This document shows positions 8,506-15,786 of a DNA stretch of 42,206 bases, piece by piece. Under the pieces are notes generated by a model. It had not been told where the DNA came from. It was given only the letters and a program-made list of their open reading frames with translations, and searched no databases. The translations under genes were made by a program, and so were the position numbers. The DNA comes from JAVVTR01 sp036653535 (lineage in GTDB: Bacteria; Bacteroidota; Bacteroidia; Bacteroidales; P3). The stretch covers positions 1-42,206 of the forward strand of contig JAVVTR010000018.1 in NCBI GenBank assembly GCA_036653535.1, written 5' to 3'. The stretch's first letter is position 1; each line of letters starts with the position of its first letter.

Positions 8506-10203
8506 ATGCACACTAAGAATTACATACTCTGTTTTTTTAAAAGGAGCCTAATAGGTCTTTTAGGTCTTGTTGGCTTTTTTAATATTTCTTTTGCCTTGGA
8601 TGGCTTCGATTTTTTTAATATGTGGCAAGAGGACACCCATACTATGTGTTCGGATTCTTTATTAAAAAAAGGAGAACATCTTTACGATATTGGGGCTTTT
8701 CATTCTGCTTTGCCTTATTTTAATGAAGTTCTTGGCAGGTATTCCCTAGAAATGAAATCGCAGGAAAAACTAAGTTGTGCCAGAGCTTCCAATGATATTG
8801 GAATGATTTATTTTAGAGAGTATAATTATGTAAGTGCCATTAAAAGGTATCTTTGGGCGATGGAGATTGCACGAGAAGAAAAAAACATAGAATATGAAAG
8901 GAAAATAGAAAATAATATTGCAGGGGTCTATTATTTAATCCATGAGTATGAGAAAGCATATAGTATGTTTAAACGTTTTTTTGAGTATAACCTCAAAAAA
9001 GTGCCAAGAGATAGTAGTGTGTTTTTTAAAAGTTATAGCAATTTGGTGATGTGTGCTATGGATATAGGCGATAAAAGGAGATTGAGCTACGTATTGCAAC
9101 TTGGGGAAAAAATGAAATTAATTTCCAATCCTCTCACTTGTTATCCCTATTATGTGGGGTATGCCACCTACTATCGTTTTTTGGGGAAAGCAGATTCTTC
9201 TATCTTTTTTGCTAAAAAATCGTTGTTACATATTCCTAATACGCCCAATAGAAATAGTTTAATAGCTAAATCCTACCAACAAATTGCTTTGGGATATTTG
9301 TCTAAAAAAAATCAAAATGTAGCTCTTCTATATTTAGATACGAGTAATGAATATGGGAAAAAGAATAATATCATAGATATTTTAATTGAAAATTATGCTT
9401 TGCAGTCGGATATTTTTAAACAACAAGGTAGAAATACGGAAAGAGTGAAAGTGTTGGAAAAGTACACAATACTAAAAGATTCTCTCTTAAATCTTCATAC
9501 CTATGGGCAGTTAAAAGAATTGGAATTTTATGCACGAGTATCCAAAAACGAAAACAGAATTATCCTTTTGCAAAAAGAACAACAGGAAAAAGCCGGCATG
9601 ATAAAATTGCAAAAATACACTATCACCATAGGGAGTATATTTATCTTTTTTTTGATGCTTTTTTTAATATTGGTATTAAAACAAAAACATAGCTTGAACC
9701 AAAATTACCGTTTGCTTTACGAAAAGCAGCAAGAACTTTTACGTTTAGCTAATGGAAAATTAATAGAACCAGGAATAGACCGATCTAATAAAAACAATAA
9801 AGACAGCGTAGAGAGTTTGGGGGTGGATAGTGAAGATCAAAAGACCAAGGAACGTAGAAAACAGTTGGCCATAGGAATTACCGAAATTATAGAAAATGCA
9901 GATTTGGTTTATAATGCAGATTTTAATTTAGATATGTTAGCTAAAAAATTGAATACCAATACACATTATATCTCGGAAGCGATTCATGAGTGTTTCGGAA
10001 AGAATTTTACCACCTTGGTTAACGAAGTGCGAATTAAACGTGCTTGTATTTACATGAATATGCCGGAATATCAAAAATACACCTTAGATTTTATTGCACA
10101 TAAAGTAGGCTTTAAAAGTCGTGCCACCTTTAATCCTGCTTTTAAAAAATACACAGGTATCATTCCTTCCCAATATTTGAAATTATCTAAAAAGAGGTCG
10201 TGA
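8506..10203 (+). CDS. Membrane-anchored TPR sensor with AraC-type DNA-binding domain
   Basis: A 565-residue one-component regulator. The N-terminus is a signal/anchor (SLIGLLGLVGFFNISFA). Residues about 45-340 are TPR-like helical repeats (YDIGAFHSALPYFNEVL, YNYVSAIKRYLWAMEIA, HEYEKAYSMFKRFF), probably in the periplasm. A transmembrane helix spans about 370-392 (TIGSIFIFFLMLFLILVL), followed by a coiled-coil stretch and, at about 450-560, an AraC-family HTH (DFNLDMLAKKLNTNTHYISE ... FIAHKVGFKSRATFNPAFKKYTGIIPSQY). This layout is common in Bacteroidetes and couples an envelope signal to transcription. It faces away from the T9SS adhesin gene across 346 bp, so control of that gene is plausible but not shown. 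The ligand is unknown. Confidence 0.85.
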   Translation: MHTKNYILCFFKRSLIGLLGLVGFFNISFALDGFDFFNMWQEDTHTMCSDSLLKKGEHLYDIGAFHSALPYFNEVLGRYSLEMKSQEKLSCARASNDIGMIYFREYNYVSAIKRYLWAMEIAREEKNIEYERKIENNIAGVYYLIHEYEKAYSMFKRFFEYNLKKVPRDSSVFFKSYSNLVMCAMDIGDKRRLSYVLQLGEKMKLISNPLTCYPYYVGYATYYRFLGKADSSIFFAKKSLLHIPNTPNRNSLIAKSYQQIALGYLSKKNQNVALLYLDTSNEYGKKNNIIDILIENYALQSDIFKQQGRNTERVKVLEKYTILKDSLLNLHTYGQLKELEFYARVSKNENRIILLQKEQQEKAGMIKLQKYTITIGSIFIFFLMLFLILVLKQKHSLNQNYRLLYEKQQELLRLANGKLIEPGIDRSNKNNKDSVESLGVDSEDQKTKERRKQLAIGITEIIENADLVYNADFNLDMLAKKLNTNTHYISEAIHECFGKNFTTLVNEVRIKRACIYMNMPEYQKYTLDFIAHKVGFKSRATFNPAFKKYTGIIPSQYLKLSKKRS

Positions 10204-10237
10204 AAATGCCTTTTTTAGGGCATTGTCACCACCTCTT
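10192..10237. terminator. Bidirectional hairpin between convergent genes
   Basis: Bases 10192-10210 pair with 10219-10237 (two internal mismatches) around a T-rich seven-base loop. The hairpin starts inside the last codons of the regulator gene and lies 36 bp before the 3' end of gltX. It has no long T run outside the stem, so it is a probable rather than certain terminator. Confidence 0.5.
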
Positions 10238-10273
10238 ACGTTTTGAGCGGGGAAGATGGTCCAAGAATAAAAT

Positions 10274-11917
10274 TTAGCCTATGCTTTGGCAGGCGTGTTG
10301 TATTCTTTGTAGGCTTTCCTTTTTTCCTAAAATTTCCAAAATATCAAAAACATGGGGTCCTAAAGAAGCTCCAACAAGAGATAAACGAATGCAGTTAAAA
10401 ACTTTGCCCGCATTCCATTGGTTCTCTGTAATTAAATTTTGGGTTAAATCTTCTAAACTTTTTGCTAAAAAATCGGTTTTCTCTGCTTGAACACACCAGT
10501 TTTGTAAAATGGATGGCATATCTTCCGACCAACGTTTTTTTACCACTTTTTCATCGTAACTTTCCGGAGCAATAAAAAAGAAATAGGTTTGGCTCCATAG
10601 CTCCGATGGAAAGGTAATTCTTTCTTTTACTAAAGCGATAATTTTTTCTAAAGTTTCTATGGGATAAATAGATAAATAGTCTTTTTCTGCAAGACTATTT
10701 TCGGCGATTTTTTCCGAAATATTAGTGTTTGTTGAGGTTGTAGAAAGCTTGGGCATGGAGGCTTTTAGTGCGGGAACCAAGGATGCATTGGATTGCATTT
10801 GAAGATATTGATGATTAAACCATTTTGCCTTATCTAAATTAAATTTAGCACCAGATTTGCTAACTTTTTCTAATTGAAATGCTTCTACTAATTCGGAAAG
10901 AGAAAATATTTCCTGTTCCGTTCCGGGGTTCCAACCTAAGAAAGCTAACATATTGATGACGGCTTGTGGAGAATAACCACTTTCTCGGTAGCCAGTACTG
11001 GTGGAATTGGTTTTTGGGTCGGTCCATTGTAGTGGAAATACAGGAAAACCTAAGCGATCGCCATCTCTTTTACTTAATTTCCCATTTCCGTCTGGTTTAA
11101 GTAGGAGGGGAAGATGTGCAAAAGCGGGCATAGTATCGGCCCACCCTAAATAACGGTAAAGAAGAACGTGTAAAGGGGCCGAGGGTAGCCACTCTTCGCC
11201 GCGAATAACGTGGCTTATTTCCATGAAATGATCATCTACAATATTGGCTAAATGATAAGTGGGAAGCCCATCGGAAGACTTATACAAAACTTTGTCGTCT
11301 AATATATCGGAATTTACTTGTACCTCACCTCTAATAAGATCGTGTACTTTAATAATTTCGCCAGGGTTGATTTTAATACGTACTACATAGGGAGCACCTT
11401 TTTCTAATAAAGATTTTACTTCTTCTTTGGAAAGAGAAAGGGAATTTTTCATACTCCCTCGAGTAGTAGCATCGTATTGTTGGCTATTTGCTTTTTCTGC
11501 TTCCAAAGTTTTACGCATGTTTTCCAATTCTTCGGGGGTGTCGAAGGCATAATAGGCTAAGTTGGCCTCTAATAATTGATCTACATACTTTTTGTACAGT
11601 TCTTTTCGTTCGGATTGTCGGTAAGGACTGTGGGGTCCTCCAATACCAACTCCTTCATCAAAAGGAATTTGTAGCCACTGAAAAGTGCGGAGAATGTAGT
11701 CTTCGGCTCCTGGAACAAAACGGGCCGTATCGGTATCTTCTATGCGAAGCAGCAACTCGCCTCCGTGTTTTTTGGCAAAGAGATAGTTGAATAATGCCGT
11801 TCTTACCCCTCCAATATGTAAAGGACCCGTAGGGCTTGGAGCAAATCTTACTCTTACTTTTGGGCAAGCCGTACTTTTGTTTTTGGATAGATCGGTGTTT
11901 GAATTTTCAAGGTTCAT
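10274..11917 (-). CDS. gltX: Glutamyl-tRNA synthetase
   Basis: Charges tRNA-Glu with glutamate in the cytoplasm. The 547 residues show the class I signature near the N-terminus (RFAPSPTGPLHIGGVRTALF, with HIGG at 34-37) and the KMSKS-type loop as KLSKRDG near residue 281. The WLPSAPLHVLLYRYLGW segment and the C-terminal anticodon-binding part are present. Bacterial GltX is usually somewhat shorter; the extra length comes from a 17-residue polar leader and a Ser/Thr/Asn-rich insert near residue 395 (LSTTSTNTNISEK). It begins nine bases after the acetyltransferase stop, in a dapF-acetyltransferase-gltX operon. Confidence 0.97.
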   Translation of the reverse strand: MNLENSNTDLSKNKSTACPKVRVRFAPSPTGPLHIGGVRTALFNYLFAKKHGGELLLRIEDTDTARFVPGAEDYILRTFQWLQIPFDEGVGIGGPHSPYRQSERKELYKKYVDQLLEANLAYYAFDTPEELENMRKTLEAEKANSQQYDATTRGSMKNSLSLSKEEVKSLLEKGAPYVVRIKINPGEIIKVHDLIRGEVQVNSDILDDKVLYKSSDGLPTYHLANIVDDHFMEISHVIRGEEWLPSAPLHVLLYRYLGWADTMPAFAHLPLLLKPDGNGKLSKRDGDRLGFPVFPLQWTDPKTNSTSTGYRESGYSPQAVINMLAFLGWNPGTEQEIFSLSELVEAFQLEKVSKSGAKFNLDKAKWFNHQYLQMQSNASLVPALKASMPKLSTTSTNTNISEKIAENSLAEKDYLSIYPIETLEKIIALVKERITFPSELWSQTYFFFIAPESYDEKVVKKRWSEDMPSILQNWCVQAEKTDFLAKSLEDLTQNLITENQWNAGKVFNCIRLSLVGASLGPHVFDILEILGKKESLQRIQHACQSIG

Positions 11918-11926
11918 ATTTATTTT

Positions 11927-12454
11927 TTATTTTTCTATACTTAGTTTTTGAAAACCAATTAAATCTATCCATTCGCCTTTTTCATAAAACCATTCCCGTT
12001 TAAGGGCACAGGTTTGGAACCCGGTTTTACAAAAGAGTTGATAAGCGGATAGATTATTGGAAGCTATTTCTGCGTAAATTTGGTGCAAATTTAAGATTTC
12101 CCAAGCATAGATAAAAAACTTTTCTAAGATTTTGCTGCCATAATGTTGGTTTTGGTGTTCTTTGACAATTAAAATTCCTATCTCTGCACGTCTGTGTATG
12201 GGGTCGTAGTTAAACAAATCGAGAATGCCTATGTTTTGGTTCAAGCAGCGATCTTCTATAATAAAACGGGCTTGTTTGGATACATTTAGTTCATCTTCCA
12301 TACAAGAGAAAACATAGCGGGTGAGAAATTCTTTAGAAAAAGGCACTATGGTATGACCTACTCGCCAAATATCGGTTTGGTTTTCTTGTTCATACATAAA
12401 ATCTATATCTGTGGGCTCTGGCGCTCTGAAAATTAAATGGTTTTCTTTATTCAT
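11927..12454 (-). CDS. GNAT-family N-acetyltransferase (RimJ/RimL/SpeG type)
   Basis: An acetyl-CoA-dependent N-acetyltransferase of 175 residues. The start is placed at the ATG at 12454 (MNKENHLIFRAPEPTDIDFMY), which begins directly with the beta-strand of the GNAT fold and overlaps the dapF stop by eight bases; an in-frame ATG at 12490 would add twelve residues with no family match. Visible elements are the central strand AEIGILIVKEHQNQHYGSKIL (acetyl-CoA loop, with Q-N-Q-H-Y-G in place of the usual QxxGxG) and the motif B region NNLSAYQLFCKTGFQ. The substrate cannot be read from the sequence; candidates are an amino group of a metabolite, polyamine or protein. The overlap suggests translational coupling with dapF. 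Confidence 0.85.
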   Translation of the reverse strand: MNKENHLIFRAPEPTDIDFMYEQENQTDIWRVGHTIVPFSKEFLTRYVFSCMEDELNVSKQARFIIEDRCLNQNIGILDLFNYDPIHRRAEIGILIVKEHQNQHYGSKILEKFFIYAWEILNLHQIYAEIASNNLSAYQLFCKTGFQTCALKREWFYEKGEWIDLIGFQKLSIEK

Positions 12455-13358
12455 ATAAAATAATATTTCCTTCAAAAACAAAGGTGGCAAGACCTCCTAA
12501 ATAAACATCTTCAAAACGCTTGTTGGTATAATTTAAAAATGTTTTTGGCATGGAATTTAAATTAAGATTGGAACAGGACGCTTTTAGTAAATTGCTATGA
12601 TTTTTCAGGGGCTCCACTTTGTTTTTTTTCAAAGTTAATTCTACTTGCAGGTGTCCCCCTTTGGTGTAGACGTTTATGTGGTGGGATCCCACTTTCGCAT
12701 TGGTCTCTAAAAGATAGGCCATAGCCGAGGCCGTTACTCCGGTTCCACAAGAATAGGTTTCGTCTTCTACCCCTCTTTCGTAAGTTCTTACCGTTAAACC
12801 CGAATCGGAAATTTGTACAAAATTAACATTTATTCCTTGGGGAAAATCTTTGGAAAAACGTATTTTTCTACCTACGTTTATTAGTTCTATTTTTTCTGTA
12901 TCTTCCACAAAACTAATATAATGTGGAGATCCGGAGTCTATAATATAAATTTTAGATCCCGATCGATAATAATTTGGAACGTCACGCATTTTTAGGCGAA
13001 TAATATGGTTCCCGTTTAAATTGGAAACTAAGTTGGCTTCATGTTCGCCATCGCTGGCCCAAAATTTTATTTTATTTTCAACCAATCCGAGTTCGTGCGC
13101 AAAGGCGCAAATACACCGACCGCCGTTGCCGCACATACTTCCTGGCAGGCCATCCGAATTGAAATACGACATATAAAAAGGATAGGTGGCGTGGGTTCCC
13201 AACATCATCAAACCATCTGCTCCAATGCCAAAACGACGATCGCAAAGACGAGCAATTTGTTTAAAAGAAAGGGAGGCGTATTGATCTTTTCGGTTATCTA
13301 AAAGAATAAAGTCGTTGCCGGCTCCCTGATATTTGTAAAAATGAATTTCTTGAGACAT
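12447..13358 (-). CDS. dapF: Diaminopimelate epimerase
   Basis: Interconverts LL- and meso-diaminopimelate for lysine and peptidoglycan synthesis, without a cofactor. Both catalytic cysteines are present: Cys76 in MCGNGGR and Cys204 in SCGTGVTA. The N-terminal YQGAGNDF and RRFGIGADG motifs are typical. At 303 residues it is about 25-30 longer than usual because of a polar insert near 245-280 (VEPLKNHSNLLKASCSNLNL) between the last two strands of the second lobe, before the closing YLGGLATFVFEG. First gene of a tight dapF-acetyltransferase-gltX group on the minus strand. Confidence 0.95.
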   Translation of the reverse strand: MSQEIHFYKYQGAGNDFILLDNRKDQYASLSFKQIARLCDRRFGIGADGLMMLGTHATYPFYMSYFNSDGLPGSMCGNGGRCICAFAHELGLVENKIKFWASDGEHEANLVSNLNGNHIIRLKMRDVPNYYRSGSKIYIIDSGSPHYISFVEDTEKIELINVGRKIRFSKDFPQGINVNFVQISDSGLTVRTYERGVEDETYSCGTGVTASAMAYLLETNAKVGSHHINVYTKGGHLQVELTLKKNKVEPLKNHSNLLKASCSNLNLNSMPKTFLNYTNKRFEDVYLGGLATFVFEGNIILYE

Positions 13359-13442
13359 ATGTAATTGGCTATTAAATTAAATGGAAAAAGACCTTCTTTT
13401 GGTTTGACGATTTTGTGGAAATAAAGATTCCGTTTTGGAAAA

Positions 13443-14060
13443 TTATTTTTTCATTTCTGCCGTAAGGGATTCCAAAGGAGCAAATTTTGAATTTGGCTTT
13501 AGCAAGAATAGGGCATTTTGGTGATACATCCAAATTCCATTGGGATGATTTTCAAAACGAAGACTATCGTTAGGATCCATGCCAAAAAGAATTAAATTAT
13601 TTCCATTTAGTTGATACCCTTTGTAATGTACGGGAGAATCCCAAAATTCCACATGTAAGGGTTTGCTCGAAGAGGCGTAGGTTGTAGAAGGGTTGGTAGC
13701 GTTAATAAAAAAAGACTTTTCGGAAGTTTTCTTTTCTTGCGCTAAATTTAAACTGCTGTCTTGCGGGAATACCTCTGCAATGAAATTGGTTTCCCATAAG
13801 GAAGTATCCGATTTGCTTTCTTTCGTTGTGGCTTTGGGGCTATGTTTACTGTAGAACTCTTGCAATTCGGAAGAACCAGTGGCCTGAGGAATAGTCCCTG
13901 TTATTTGGCGAAGTTCTTCTAAAGAAGAAATGGGGAGAGTTTCCAAAGAGGGATTATATATTTTTTGATGGATCCAAAAGTACCATCCAAGGCACCCTAT
14001 AAACAAGAGAGAACCAAGGATAATTAGGCCGTATCCTATACGTTTTTTATTTTTTTCCAT
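13443..14060 (-). CDS. Membrane-anchored protein of unknown function
   Basis: A 205-residue protein I do not recognise. Residues 9-29 form one hydrophobic helix after a basic start (MEKNKKRIGYGLIILGSLLF), so the rest is probably outside the inner membrane. Residues about 60-130 are rich in Ser, Thr, Lys and Glu and likely disordered. The last 75 residues have a beta pattern (HVEFWDSPVHYKGYQLNGNNLILFGMDPNDSLRF, IWMYHQNALFLL) that may be a small folded domain. It has no cysteine pairs or enzyme motifs. It lies between the serine hydrolase gene (101 bp upstream) and dapF (84 bp downstream), all on the minus strand; no TAnnTTTG element was found upstream, so it may be co-transcribed with the hydrolase. 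Confidence 0.75.
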   Translation of the reverse strand: MEKNKKRIGYGLIILGSLLFIGCLGWYFWIHQKIYNPSLETLPISSLEELRQITGTIPQATGSSELQEFYSKHSPKATTKESKSDTSLWETNFIAEVFPQDSSLNLAQEKKTSEKSFFINATNPSTTYASSSKPLHVEFWDSPVHYKGYQLNGNNLILFGMDPNDSLRFENHPNGIWMYHQNALFLLKPNSKFAPLESLTAEMKK

Positions 14061-14161
14061 TAGAAAATAGTATTAAAAAAGCATCCAAAAAAGCATGGAG
14101 AAAAAGCAAGCGAAATTTCTATTTTTTAGGTGGTAGTACGCTTGTTAAAACACAAAAGTTT

Positions 14162-15394
14162 TTATTCGTTAGAACCATAATCTTCCCTGTATTCTTGATT
14201 ATTGTTGGTTTCTGTATGGTTGTTTTCCAAAGTATATTGTAAAATAGAATTGATATAGGGCGTAACGGTTATATCACTACGATTATTAAGCCAAATTAAA
14301 GTACGTTTATTTTGATAATCATGTATAAAAAAGGTTCGAAAGCCTTTCCACCAACCGTTATGATAGGCTAATTGCTGATCGTTGTCTTGTCTTTTGATTC
14401 TAAAACCCAAACCATAGTCGCTTACATGGTTTTGATCGAAAGGAATAGCTGGAGTTAAAACCGAATCTATGGTTTGTGGATGAAGAAAGCGAGAATCGTA
14501 TAGAGCACGGTCGAACAAAAACAAATCTTCGGCTGTAGAATAAATACCTTTGTCGCCTACTACTCCGTCGAGATAATCGTTGGGACGTTCATAATGCCCT
14601 CTTTGGCGTGAATAGGAATAGCCGGTAACTACACTGTCTTTTTGTGGATGCGTATAATCATAAACAAACGTATGGTGCATATTCAAGGGGGTGAAAATAT
14701 TTTTTTGTAGAAAAGTAGCAAATTTTTCTCCGGAAACGGCCTCTATGATACAAGCTAAATAGGCATAATTACTATTGCAATATTTAAAAGTGCGTCCGGG
14801 GGTAAATTCTAAACGAGGGGCATATTTTTGTAGTAAAGGAGTAAGGTCGTTATTGGTAATAGGTTTGCGATAGTCCCAGTGTTTATCGGCGACATAGATA
14901 TAGTTGGGTATGCCGGAGCGATGTTGCAAGAGATTTCGAACGGTAACGGTAGGGTAAGGAAAATCGGGGAGATACGTGCTTACTAATTGATTAATATCTA
15001 TTTTTCCTGCTTCTTGTAATTTCATAATGGCCATAGCCGTAAAAGGTTTAGAAGTGGAGGCAAGTTGAAAGCGCCATTGGTTTTCTAAAGGACTTTTGTC
15101 TTTTAAATTGGCATAACCAAAAGATTCGTTATAAAGTATTTTTCCATTTTCGGCATACAGTATTTGACCATTGAACCTACCTTTTTCGTAAGCATCCTGC
15201 ACAATACGGTCAATTTCCCTGAACTTGCAAGAATCGGTATGACAATTTAAGATAGCAGAAAAAGAAGAAGGAGCTTCTATAAATTCCGGTTCGTTTTCCT
15301 TTTCTAAATTTATTTCTGTCCAAGGAATAGGAGTCATAAAACTGATACCGGACAGAGAAAGAAGAAAAACCAAAATCAGTTTAATATTTTTCAT
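14162..15394 (-). CDS. Serine hydrolase, class C beta-lactamase/penicillin-binding-like fold
   Basis: Predicted exported hydrolase of 410 residues. The start is placed at the ATG at 15394 (MKNIKLILVFLLSLSGISF, a signal peptide); an ATG ten codons earlier would sit in front of it. The three active-site motifs are present in order: SxxK as STSK near residue 108, YxN as YCN near 204, and HxG as HNG near 343. The QHRSGIPNY and GDKGIYSTAEDLFLFDRAL segments are typical of the Beta-lactamase (PF00144) family. Members are D,D-peptidases, esterases or aminopeptidases; antibiotic resistance should not be assumed. The C-terminal tail (NNHTETNNNQEYREDYGSNE) is low-complexity. The repeat array at 15425-15663 begins 30 bp before its start codon. 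Confidence 0.87.
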   Translation of the reverse strand: MKNIKLILVFLLSLSGISFMTPIPWTEINLEKENEPEFIEAPSSFSAILNCHTDSCKFREIDRIVQDAYEKGRFNGQILYAENGKILYNESFGYANLKDKSPLENQWRFQLASTSKPFTAMAIMKLQEAGKIDINQLVSTYLPDFPYPTVTVRNLLQHRSGIPNYIYVADKHWDYRKPITNNDLTPLLQKYAPRLEFTPGRTFKYCNSNYAYLACIIEAVSGEKFATFLQKNIFTPLNMHHTFVYDYTHPQKDSVVTGYSYSRQRGHYERPNDYLDGVVGDKGIYSTAEDLFLFDRALYDSRFLHPQTIDSVLTPAIPFDQNHVSDYGLGFRIKRQDNDQQLAYHNGWWKGFRTFFIHDYQNKRTLIWLNNRSDITVTPYINSILQYTLENNHTETNNNQEYREDYGSNE

Positions 15395-15424
15395 AATTTT
15401 AATATTTAAGATGCGTTCTATCAT

Positions 15425-15663
15425 TTTTCCTTGGAGAATATATCTCCAATCCCGTCTAAGCGAGTTTTTGGGTTTTCTCGTTTACGGTTTTCCTTGGAGA
15501 ATATAATTCCAATCCCGTCTAAGCGAGTCTAATCCCGTCTAAGCGAGTTTTTGGGTTTTCTCGTTTACGGTTTTCCTTGGAGAATATAATTCCAATCCCG
15601 TCTAAGCGAGTCTAATCCCGTCTAAGCGAGTTTTCCTTGGAGAATATAACTCCAAACTTCCCC
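15425..15663. repeat. Tandem array of hairpin-forming repeats
   Basis: Four units begin with TTTTCCTTGGAGAATATA (15425, 15488, 15571, 15631), of 63, 83, 60 and about 33 bp. Each holds a small inverted repeat TTGGA...TCCAA. Units one to three carry one, two and two copies of AATCCCGTCTAAGCGAGT, five in all, the doubled copies being spaced 20 bp. Units one and two end with a segment (TTTTTGGGTTTTCTCGTTTACGG) whose CTCGTTTACGG can pair with the preceding CCGTCTAAGCGAG to form a second hairpin. There are no unique spacers, so this is not CRISPR. The array fills the divergent spacer between the serine hydrolase and metG. Confidence 0.9.
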
Positions 15664-15685
15664 GTATTTTGTGTGGGATAATATT

Positions 15686-15746
15686 TATTTTTGCAATATA
15701 ATACAATTTCGAAGGATAGTATAATCTTCCAAAATTGTATCTTTGC
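15686..15746 (+). promoter_or_regulatory. Two -7 elements upstream of metG
   Basis: TATTTTTG (15686-15693) and TATCTTTG (15739-15746) both fit TAnnTTTG. The second lies 40 bases before the metG ATG and is the more likely main promoter. No TTTG is found 19-20 bp upstream of either. Confidence 0.5.
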
Positions 15747-15786
15747 AAAATTATTTAAAAACAGTAAGCAAAATTGGAGGAAGGAC

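Noticed and set aside
8293..8511. 72-codon open frame on the minus strand in the adhesin/regulator spacer
   Set aside because: No domain, no promoter, and it overlaps the regulator promoter region and start codon.
14162..15394. Antibiotic-resistance beta-lactamase
   Set aside because: The fold is shared by peptidases and esterases, and nothing in the motifs or context points to a resistance enzyme.
15425..15663. CRISPR array
   Set aside because: Repeats are contiguous or separated by the same repeated sequence, units vary in length, there are no unique spacers, and no cas genes are nearby.
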